Origin: Chloroflexota bacterium
GTDB taxonomy: Bacteria > Chloroflexota > Anaerolineae > Caldilineales > Caldilineaceae
Direction of reading: 5' to 3'
Length of the DNA stretch: 30,119 bases
NCBI GenBank assembly: GCA_003577005.1
Contig: QEUW01000090.1
Span: 1 to 30,119 of the forward strand
Part shown: positions 1 through 5,761 of the stretch, piece after piece
How positions within the stretch are numbered: the first letter of the stretch is position 1
Layout: each line of letters starts with the position of its first letter
The notes under the pieces: generated by a model
Seen by the model: only the letters and a program-made list of their open reading frames with translations
Database searches by the model: none
What the model was told of the DNA's origin: nothing
Program-made: the position numbers and the translations under genes

Positions 1-94
1 TGCGTTGCACCTGCAAGGTGCGATGCATGTGCAAGGTGCAACGCACTTTTCAAGTGCATCGCACCGCTGTATAGGCTAAAATGTCAACAGAACC
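1..94. mobile_element. Truncated end of a MITE-like element (copy 1)
   Basis: The window opens inside a non-coding element whose right end is TGTCAACAGAACC (82-94). That end matches the terminal repeat of the complete copy at 18977-19080 (ATGGCAACAGAACC). The core at 33-65, read on the minus strand, is GGTGCGATGCACTTG.AAAGTGCGTTGCACCT-like, and the complete copy has almost the same core. In both copies 13 bases separate core from terminus. The core is here expanded into interleaved inverted repeats (1-12 with 34-45; 17-27 with 55-65). There is no coding capacity. The GGTTCTGTTG end resembles termini of IS6/IS26-type elements, which is a resemblance only. Confidence 0.6.
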
Positions 95-138
95 TAGTGT
101 GTATCATACCACAGGGCGGTGGAAAAGTCACCGTTGGG

Positions 139-326
139 GATCGTAAGGGTGCGTCCGAAATTTGGGGCATAGCTGCTTGCACCAGACAAAGACCTCCGCG
201 CCCAATGGGCCCCCGTGACCGGCGAGATTCGGGACATTCGAGGCTTCTTCGGCCACCTCCCGGAGGTCTTTGTACACGTGCGGTTGTCGTACGAATTCTT
301 GCCCCAAATCCTGGACGCACCCGATC
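139..326. repeat. Nested imperfect inverted repeat, 188 bp
   Basis: Outer arms are 139-168 and 301-326: GGGTGCGTCC at 147-156 pairs with GGACGCACCC at 313-322, and ATTTGGGGC at 160-168 pairs with GCCCCAAAT at 301-309. Inner arms are a perfect 13-bp pair, ACAAAGACCTCCG (186-198) and CGGAGGTCTTTGT (261-273). The whole block between the MITE end and the first gene could fold as one long interrupted hairpin. Short open frames cross it on both strands but none has a ribosome site or a recognisable product. It could be a second non-autonomous element or a structured RNA. Confidence 0.5.
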
Positions 327-349
327 ATAGAGCAAGATGGCATCTTGCC

Positions 350-1354
350 CTACAGTTGACGCCAACCGCTCGGTTGCCAGTGGTCCACGAGGGTGAGTGC
401 ATCGCGGGCAATCTGGCGACAGAAGGCCTGGAACTCAGCTGAGTATCCATAGGTCGCGGCGGCAGCAATGAACTCAACCTCATCGACAATCTGCGCAGGC
501 CCACCCGGCTGCTTGACGACATCAAGCTCGTGGTCGGTCACATAGAGTTCCGCATTCTTGACCAACGCCGGGCTGCTGACGTGGACATAGAGGCCACCGA
601 GGGCGCCGTCCGGCCCATAGATCTCCAACAGCACATAGGGGCGGGCAAACCAGTAGTGCGCCCGGATTGCGCCTTGCGTACGCCATTCCCCTTGCGTTTC
701 GTGGATCAGGTTGCCTGGTGGGGAAAAGGTGACCAGCGAGTCATCGTCTACGGCTTCCACGGTCGTCTCCCACCACCGGTAACATTCAGCATTTGACCGG
801 AACATGCGGACGCGCAGCGGGTCGCCTGGCTGGGGAACCAGACCAGGGATCGCTTTGCGCAAGACGTTAAAGATAAAGCCAGACTTCTGCTCGGTGTAGG
901 CCCGGCGGTCGGTGGGGAACTGGCGGGCCAACTGCTGCTTGATCCTGGCGTACTCACCCGTCAGGTCGGGGCGGGCGCGCAGATAGTCGCGGAAGGCAAT
1001 CTGTTGTTGCCAGTCGGCGCTGTGAATTTCGTTGATATGGACATGGTGCGTGCGCGGCGTCCCCTTGACAAAGAGGTGGCGTCGCGGCAGACCATTTTCC
1101 CCCCGATATTCATACCCCAGGCGCTCCATCGGCTCGATGCAGACTGCCGCTTCCTCAAAATTGGCAACGGCTACTGCGAGGTCGATGATGGGTTTGGCCG
1201 CAAGACCAGGGATCGACGTGCTGCCCACATGTTGGATATCGAGTACATACCGCCCGATGGCAGCCTGGAGCCGGGCGGCCTCTTCCTGGAAGAGCCGCGG
1301 CCAAGCCGGATCATAGGGATGGAGGGCTACAACCTTCGCTGGCAACCCGATCAT
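350..1354 (-). CDS. GrpB-family (UPF0157) nucleotidyltransferase fused to a DUF402 domain
   Basis: The protein has 334 residues. The N-terminal ~175 residues are GrpB/UPF0157-like, a family in the nucleotidyltransferase superfamily: HPYDPAWPRLF near residue 11, the hallmark QHVGSTSIPGLAAKPIIDL near 41-59, and HHVHI near 105. The C-terminal part (about 190-320) reads as DUF402, the fold of FomD and related nucleotide phosphatases, with HYWFARPYVLLEIYG, LYVHVSSP, YVTDHELDVV and VDEVEF. The fusion would join a predicted nucleotidyl-transfer domain to a predicted phosphatase domain; the substrate is unknown. The ATG at 1354 is chosen because GTGAGGT precedes it by about 7 nt. An in-frame ATG at 1384 would intrude on the preceding gene's end and has no such site. 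The gene follows the small exported protein by 10 nt, so the two are probably co-transcribed. Confidence 0.8.
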   Translation of the reverse strand: MIGLPAKVVALHPYDPAWPRLFQEEAARLQAAIGRYVLDIQHVGSTSIPGLAAKPIIDLAVAVANFEEAAVCIEPMERLGYEYRGENGLPRRHLFVKGTPRTHHVHINEIHSADWQQQIAFRDYLRARPDLTGEYARIKQQLARQFPTDRRAYTEQKSGFIFNVLRKAIPGLVPQPGDPLRVRMFRSNAECYRWWETTVEAVDDDSLVTFSPPGNLIHETQGEWRTQGAIRAHYWFARPYVLLEIYGPDGALGGLYVHVSSPALVKNAELYVTDHELDVVKQPGGPAQIVDEVEFIAAAATYGYSAEFQAFCRQIARDALTLVDHWQPSGWRQL

Positions 1355-1364
1355 GATTGCTACC

Positions 1365-1784
1365 TCACGAGAATTCACACCCAAGCGCAGACAGAGCCGC
1401 TGTTGTGGCCGGGTTGAAAGGCTGGGCCGGCCCCTGGTGGATCACCCAATCATCGCGCCACAAGTTGTCACTAAAATAGCTGACAAAGACCACGGAACGC
1501 GCCGCTCCCTTTGTCACCAACACGCAGTAGACCGTACGGGGTGGCATTGGCAAGGCCAGACCCTGAAACTGGCTGGCCTCCACCACCTGCCCTAATAGCG
1601 GTGAAACCAACTGGTCCGGCGCATTGGAACGGACCACTTGTTGAGCAGAGCCGCCGCTAGCGCGTAAATAGCGATTGAGCACCAGTTGCCACTCCGGTGT
1701 GCGCTGCGCCTCGCTGATCGCTACACCGAGCAAGACCAGAACAACGACTGCCAAGGGCAGCACCAACATCATCGTTCGTCTCAT
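1365..1784 (-). CDS. Small exported or membrane-anchored protein of unknown function
   Basis: A 139-residue protein not recognised as a member of a named family. Residues 1-25 (MRRTMMLVLPLAVVVLVLLG) are a basic start plus a hydrophobic stretch, so it is either secreted or held by one N-terminal span. The remainder is soluble and contains TVYCVLVTKGAARSVVFVSYF and a C-terminal GCEF; the two cysteines could form a disulfide outside the cell. The start is well supported: an almost perfect AAGGAGGTGACC lies directly before the ATG at 1784, whereas the longer reading frame to 1829 has no such site. It sits between a SPOUT methyltransferase and the GrpB-DUF402 gene on the same strand (41 and 10 nt gaps), so it is part of a small operon. 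Confidence 0.7.
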   Translation of the reverse strand: MRRTMMLVLPLAVVVLVLLGVAISEAQRTPEWQLVLNRYLRASGGSAQQVVRSNAPDQLVSPLLGQVVEASQFQGLALPMPPRTVYCVLVTKGAARSVVFVSYFSDNLWRDDWVIHQGPAQPFNPATTAALSALGCEFS

Positions 1785-1825
1785 GGTCACCTCCTTCGGG
1801 CCTGGACACCAACGAGCGGGCGATG

Positions 1826-2653
1826 TCAACTGTCCGTCGCCCGCTGCCGTGCGATCTCGTACAACAAAATGGATGCGGCGCAGGCGACATTGAGCGATGT
1901 CGCCGAGCCACCCATCGGAATGTTGACGATGGCGTCACATCGTTCGCGATAGTGGGTGCTCAGGCCGGTTGTCTCGTTGCCGATCACCAGCACCGTGGGA
2001 CGTGTCCACTCCTGTTCGGTGAGCGGACGATCCGCCTTGGCGCTGGCGCCAATGATCTGGATCGGGCCGATCTCATCTTGTACATGAGCAAACCACGGTT
2101 CTAACTCGCGCGGCGAAGCCAGGCGGATAGCCGGCAGCGCAAAGAGCGAGCCGACGCTGGCGCTGATCGTCTCTGGGTCGTAGAGATCGACGGCGTGGCC
2201 GGTGATGATCAACCCATGCACACCGAGCGCATCGCTCGAACGGATGAGGGTGCCCAGGTTGCCGGGGCTGGCGGGCCGATCAAAGACGACCACCAACAGG
2301 TCGGGACGCAGCGGGACCCGCTCCAGATCATCTGGCGGCATGGCGACTAGCGCCAATAGCTCCGAACTCTCCTCTTTGCCGCTCAACTTCTCCAACAAGG
2401 AGCCAGAAAGTTCATAGTGGGTAGCGGCGGCGTGACGCTCCAGAATGCCGGTCGCCCACGATGACAGGCGCCGTTCGGGACAGTAGAGCCATCCCTTGAT
2501 TGTCCACCCGTACTCCAGGGCCAGGTTGATCTGGCGCACGCCTTCCACCACAAATTCGCGCTGGCGATGGCGCTTTTCACGATTGCGGCGCAGCGTCTCG
2601 AACTGCTGGAAGGTTGCGTTCTCCGAGTAAACGCGAACGATCTTGGGCTTCAT
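1826..2653 (-). CDS. SPOUT-class RNA 2'-O-methyltransferase (TrmH/RlmB-like)
   Basis: A 275-residue protein of the SpoU/TrmH family, which uses S-adenosylmethionine to methylate the 2'-hydroxyl of ribose in rRNA or tRNA in the cytoplasm. All three SPOUT knot motifs are visible: motif 1 DRPASPGNLGTLIRSSDALG (about 125-144) with the catalytic-type Asn and Arg, motif 2 VLVIGNETTGLS (about 223), and motif 3 IPMGGSATSLNVACAASILLYE (about 247). The N-terminal ~100 residues (FVVEGVRQINLALEYG) match the substrate-binding extension of RlmB-like members. Length is normal for the family. The exact RNA target cannot be told from sequence. The ATG at 2653 lacks a strong Shine-Dalgarno. It leads the minus-strand group running to 350. 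Confidence 0.88.
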   Translation of the reverse strand: MKPKIVRVYSENATFQQFETLRRNREKRHRQREFVVEGVRQINLALEYGWTIKGWLYCPERRLSSWATGILERHAAATHYELSGSLLEKLSGKEESSELLALVAMPPDDLERVPLRPDLLVVVFDRPASPGNLGTLIRSSDALGVHGLIITGHAVDLYDPETISASVGSLFALPAIRLASPRELEPWFAHVQDEIGPIQIIGASAKADRPLTEQEWTRPTVLVIGNETTGLSTHYRERCDAIVNIPMGGSATSLNVACAASILLYEIARQRATDS

Positions 2654-2787
2654 CGCTTGATGGCAAGGGTGAGTTTACAACTTGTATCGCTGGTGTGTAG
2701 ATTCACGCCAACAAGATTATACCACGAAGCGCTCGTCGTGCGTGGATGGTATTCACTGAGAATGAATTCGAGAGCTAGAGGAGGGGC

Positions 2788-2820
2788 AGGTGACAGCCAC
2801 AGTCGAGATGACTGTCACCT
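2788..2820. repeat. Inverted repeat AGGTGACAG...CTGTCACCT
   Basis: A 9-bp perfect inverted repeat (2788-2796 / 2812-2820) encloses a second small one (CAGTC..GACTG, 2799-2813). It lies between the SPOUT methyltransferase start and the end of the Cys-rich gene. No T-tract follows on either strand, so a classic terminator is unlikely; a protein-binding site or short repeat is possible. I see no gene between 2654 and 2888. Confidence 0.45.
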
Positions 2821-2888
2821 GAGGCGGGAAGTATTCATGGATAAACCTTGGATAAAAATGGGGATGAAAATGGAACAGGCGCCGTTGC

Positions 2889-3167
2889 CTATTCCAAACC
2901 TTCCACCGAAAGCAGCGTGGTGCCGCAGTGGGGGCAGACCGGTTCGCCACCCATCATCATCCACGAGCGGTCTTCGCTTTCATCGGTCAACAGCCAGACT
3001 TCAGCTTTGGGCGACACGCGGCGGATTACGATCTCGTCGGTAAAGCAAAAAATACTGGGGCAGAAACGCCGCTCTTCGCGCACAGGTTGGGCGGTAGGCG
3101 CTTCAGTGCGACGGGTGCGTGGTGTCGTGACAAGCGTGGTTGGATCAAGGGCTGGGACGGTATACAT
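2889..3167 (-). CDS. Small cysteine-rich (zinc-ribbon-like) protein
   Basis: A 92-residue protein, not recognised as a named family. A Pro/Thr/Arg-rich N-terminus (TTLVTTPRTRRTEAPTAQPV) is followed by two Cys pairs: FCPSIFC near residue 37 (CX4C) and VCPHCG near residue 77 (CX2C). Such spaced pairs usually hold one zinc, as in zinc ribbons. The middle (EIVIRRVSPKAEVWLLTDES) looks like beta strands between the two halves. The start is the ATG at 3167, preceded by AAGGAG with 7-nt spacing; the reading frame continues upstream to 3245 without support. It is probably cytoplasmic, and no partner is evident. Confidence 0.65.
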   Translation of the reverse strand: MYTVPALDPTTLVTTPRTRRTEAPTAQPVREERRFCPSIFCFTDEIVIRRVSPKAEVWLLTDESEDRSWMMMGGEPVCPHCGTTLLSVEGLE

Positions 3168-3346
3168 AGTGGCTCCTTTGCTGCCTTTATTGATAGTTCT
3201 TCTGTCAAGTTGTACTATGTGCTGATTCTGGATGATACGCCGCACAGCGTACCATCCAGACAGCTCAAAAAGAATAGGATAGTATATAAGGCAGTATCTA
3301 ACTTAAGATATACGTTCGCTTGCCGTTTGGATCTTGAATTGCTCGT

Positions 3347-3401
3347 TTTGGGTGCCGCTTTGGGTATCGCTATTCAGATCCTTACCCAAAGTATAGCGAT
3401 A
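3347..3401. promoter_or_regulatory. Interleaved direct and inverted repeats in the 5' region of the PhyH-like gene
   Basis: TTTGGGTgcCGCT (3347-3359) is followed at once by TTTGGGTatCGCT (3359-3371). The word then recurs inverted: ACCCAAAG (3384-3391) complements 3358-3365, and ATAGCGATA (3393-3401) complements 3365-3373. The order A-B-A'-B' gives interlocked pairing. The AT-rich 3180-3574 stretch otherwise shows no gene. Clustered operator half-sites for a regulator of the downstream oxygenase gene are the simplest reading. Confidence 0.4.
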
Positions 3402-3417
3402 GAGCGTTAAATTATCG

Positions 3418-3448
3418 TTGACAATTCGTTTACTGTTGCGATCATATA
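3418..3448 (+). promoter_or_regulatory. Candidate promoter for the PhyH-like gene
   Basis: TTGACA at 3418-3423 is a perfect -35 word. A weak -10 candidate follows at 18-19 bp spacing (TCATAT/CATATA, 3442-3448), which is longer than ideal. It is placed about 125 bp before the ATG at 3575 and just behind the repeat cluster at 3347-3401. Confidence 0.3.
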
Positions 3449-3574
3449 GAAGTAAAATTGTGATTTGCCGTTTGCCCGCCGTTTTTTGGGCTTATCAGCA
3501 GCTTTACCTTATCATAACAATCTGCTCACTTTCCTGACCAAAAGTAGACCAATTCCTGTCCAGGAGCTGACACA

Positions 3575-4426
3575 ATGAACGGTGATTTGCGTACGATGTG
3601 GGAGACACAGGGGTATGTGGTGCAACGCGGGCTGTTTGGCGCGGAGCGAGCGGCGCGGCTCCGCGTGATCTGCGATGCCATCCTGGCGCAGTGGCGCGCC
3701 AAAAACCCGGAAACGGGACAGCCCGGTGGAGCGCCCGACGCCACGGTGATGCGCCATCTCAACCATCCCGGCTATTTCCAGGCACACCCTGAGTGGCGCC
3801 ACGAACTGATGGACGCCATCGCTGACCCCCAGGTGCTGGATGTGGCGCGCACTATCCTGGGGGAAGAGCCCTTGTTCCGTTGCACCAGCTTCTTCTTTGA
3901 CCCGCTAGTGGGGGGCAAGGATGGCAACTGGCATCGCGATTCGCAGTTTGGTACGCCCGACGATACACAGGAGCAGGCGTTGATCACCCGGCTCGCGAGT
4001 GCAGGCAACAGTGTCCAGATGCAGATTGCTCTGGTCCCGAGCGATGATGTGGAGTATGTGCCCGGCTCCCACCTGCGCTGGGATACGCCGGCCGAGTACG
4101 CCATCCGCAAAGCCGATGGTGGCCAGCACAACCGCTCCAACGACATGCCGGGCGCCATCCGCCTGGCGCTCGCTGCCGGTGATGCCGCGCTCTTCAACCC
4201 CTACGGTCTGCATCGTGGGCGTTATCACACGGGGCGCCTGCGCCGCACGCTCATGCTGACCTACACCAAGTGTTCGGCGCCGGCTTACGACTACTTCTCC
4301 AACCAGCCCTGGTTTTTGGAGCCAGGCTACTTAGACGAACTGAAGCCGCCGACACGCGCCTTTTTTGAGCCTTTTGTCGCTCAATACCAGCACTTCTGGC
4401 GTGAACAAAAAGCGCAGCCGGCTTGA
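3575..4426 (+). CDS. Phytanoyl-CoA dioxygenase (PhyH) family protein
   Basis: A 283-residue protein of the PhyH superfamily of non-haem Fe(II)/2-oxoglutarate oxygenases. The metal-binding HxD is in GNWHRDSQF (His120, Asp122). The distal His and the 2-oxoglutarate-binding Arg fall in NPYGLHRGRYHTGRLRRTL (about 208-226). The double-stranded helix region also shows EYVPGSHLRWD (about 160). Family members hydroxylate or halogenate varied small molecules, so the substrate is open. The N-terminal MWETQGYVVQRGLF is typical of the family. The start is supported by AGGAG about 8 nt before the ATG. The gene is monocistronic on the plus strand and its stop lies only 11 bp from the converging gene's stop at 4438, with no hairpin between them. 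Confidence 0.82.
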   Translation: MNGDLRTMWETQGYVVQRGLFGAERAARLRVICDAILAQWRAKNPETGQPGGAPDATVMRHLNHPGYFQAHPEWRHELMDAIADPQVLDVARTILGEEPLFRCTSFFFDPLVGGKDGNWHRDSQFGTPDDTQEQALITRLASAGNSVQMQIALVPSDDVEYVPGSHLRWDTPAEYAIRKADGGQHNRSNDMPGAIRLALAAGDAALFNPYGLHRGRYHTGRLRRTLMLTYTKCSAPAYDYFSNQPWFLEPGYLDELKPPTRAFFEPFVAQYQHFWREQKAQPA

Positions 4427-4437
4427 CGGCAGCGGGA

Positions 4438-5718
4438 TCAACCGGCGTCAGCCAACGCCTGGAGGACCGGGGCAAAGTTGCGGTTGATCTCCAGCGCCCG
4501 TTGCCAGGACTGGCGGGCGCCATCCAGGTTCCCTTGCGCTGCCAACGCTACCCCGCGCCAGTAATGGATTTCTTCGATGCTCCGGGTATTGGCCAGGGTA
4601 GCGTCGGCCAAGGCGAGGATGTCGCCCATCCGCCCAACGGCCTGATAGGCATCGAAGGGGCCAAACTGGTACCACAACATACGCCACGGGAGGCCCAGGT
4701 TGCGCGCCTGGTCGTACGCCGCGGCCGCCCCGGCGTGGTCGCCAAAGTAGAGCCGGTTTGTGCCCAGGTTGAACCAGGCAAAGACATCGTCGGGTTGTTG
4801 GGTGACGGCCACTTCCGCCGCTCTAAGCGAGTTCCGCCACATGGTCACCGTGTCAAAGTCCTCGCCGAGGATACTCTGGACGAGCGGCGTCTGTTCTTCA
4901 GGGTAGATCAGCACGTAGGTGTGGTTGAAGACTTTCCACCACTCAGCCGTCTGACCATAAGGCAGATAGATACCGGCGTAAGGGCCAATCAGGTTGACAC
5001 GCGGGCCTCGCACGTAGGTATCGTAGGCGATCCACCGCTGCGAGGCGTCGTCGTACCCTACCAGCAGCCGGTAATGACCCATGCCGTCGTTGGGTTCTTC
5101 CTCGAGCCAGGTCTCGATGATCACAGGGATGCCGTTGCTCAAGAAAGTGCGCATCAACTCTGGGGTGCCATTGACCCGAACCTCGGCGCGCAGGCCCTGG
5201 CTGCGGGCATACGCAGCCAGCTCTTCGGGCAGCACATTTTTGTCATCCTCATGGGTGCGGAGCGCCCCACCGATTGCGGCCTGGTCGAGCGTGCTGCCGT
5301 AATAACTCAGGTTCATCGCCAGCGTAGCCGGGCCACAGTTGTTCCACGTCTGCCAGAAGTGGCGCAGGCCACTGAGCCGCACGGCCGGTTGTGCCGGTTG
5401 ATGGATCGGCGCAGCCGTTGGGCTGGGCGGTGGCGCAGGCGATGGAACAGTTTCCGGCGTGGGCGTGGGGAGGATCACCTGCGCCTGGCGCACTGAGTCG
5501 GGTGCTGCGCTCGCCAGGCCCGGGGCTGGCAAGGGCGCCTTTGTAGCAATGGGCGGATTCGCAACGCGCCCGCGTTCGGCCACCTGTGCCTCTGCCCGCC
5601 CGGCGGGCGCTGCCACATCGGCAAGATAGCGAACACAGCCGGCCCCAATGATGATAACGGCGGCCAGGGCGCTTGCCAACAAGGCAATAGATTGGGGCGT
5701 CGTTGATGTTCGTTTCAT
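4438..5718 (-). CDS. Exported C39-peptidase-like protein with C-terminal TPR repeats
   Basis: A 426-residue protein. From the N-terminus: a signal or anchor segment (MKRTSTTPQSIALLASALAAVIIIGAGC), a low-complexity Pro/Thr linker (about 75-105), a papain-like peptidase_C39-type domain, and about 130 residues of TPR-like helices (AWFNLGTNRLYFGDHAGAAAAYDQA; HYWRGVALAAQGNLDGARQSW). The catalytic Cys is in TWNNCGPATLAMNLSYYG (about 125-142), with the His in GHYRLLVGYDD and a polar residue in YDTY. C39-type folds cleave double-glycine leaders, but this stand-alone exported form more often acts as a surface cysteine hydrolase. The Cys after GAG is not a good lipobox. A GTG at 5769, overlapping the ATPase stop by 8 nt, is an alternative start but would put a hydrophilic tail before the signal. 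It is probably co-transcribed with the pump. Confidence 0.75.
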   Translation of the reverse strand: MKRTSTTPQSIALLASALAAVIIIGAGCVRYLADVAAPAGRAEAQVAERGRVANPPIATKAPLPAPGLASAAPDSVRQAQVILPTPTPETVPSPAPPPSPTAAPIHQPAQPAVRLSGLRHFWQTWNNCGPATLAMNLSYYGSTLDQAAIGGALRTHEDDKNVLPEELAAYARSQGLRAEVRVNGTPELMRTFLSNGIPVIIETWLEEEPNDGMGHYRLLVGYDDASQRWIAYDTYVRGPRVNLIGPYAGIYLPYGQTAEWWKVFNHTYVLIYPEEQTPLVQSILGEDFDTVTMWRNSLRAAEVAVTQQPDDVFAWFNLGTNRLYFGDHAGAAAAYDQARNLGLPWRMLWYQFGPFDAYQAVGRMGDILALADATLANTRSIEEIHYWRGVALAAQGNLDGARQSWQRALEINRNFAPVLQALADAG

Positions 5719-5761
5719 ATTGAAAAGACGACCTGACCTTTCTGCAAGTTCCCCGTATCCG

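Noticed and set aside
3358..3401. RNA pseudoknot (riboswitch-like) upstream of the PhyH-like gene
   Set aside because: Stem pairing is perfect, but the connecting loops of 0 and 1 nt cannot easily span 8-bp helices; operator repeats are simpler.
4423..5496. A 357-codon plus-strand open frame opposite the C39-like gene
   Set aside because: The minus strand has a signal peptide, catalytic Cys/His motifs and TPRs; the plus frame is motif-free.
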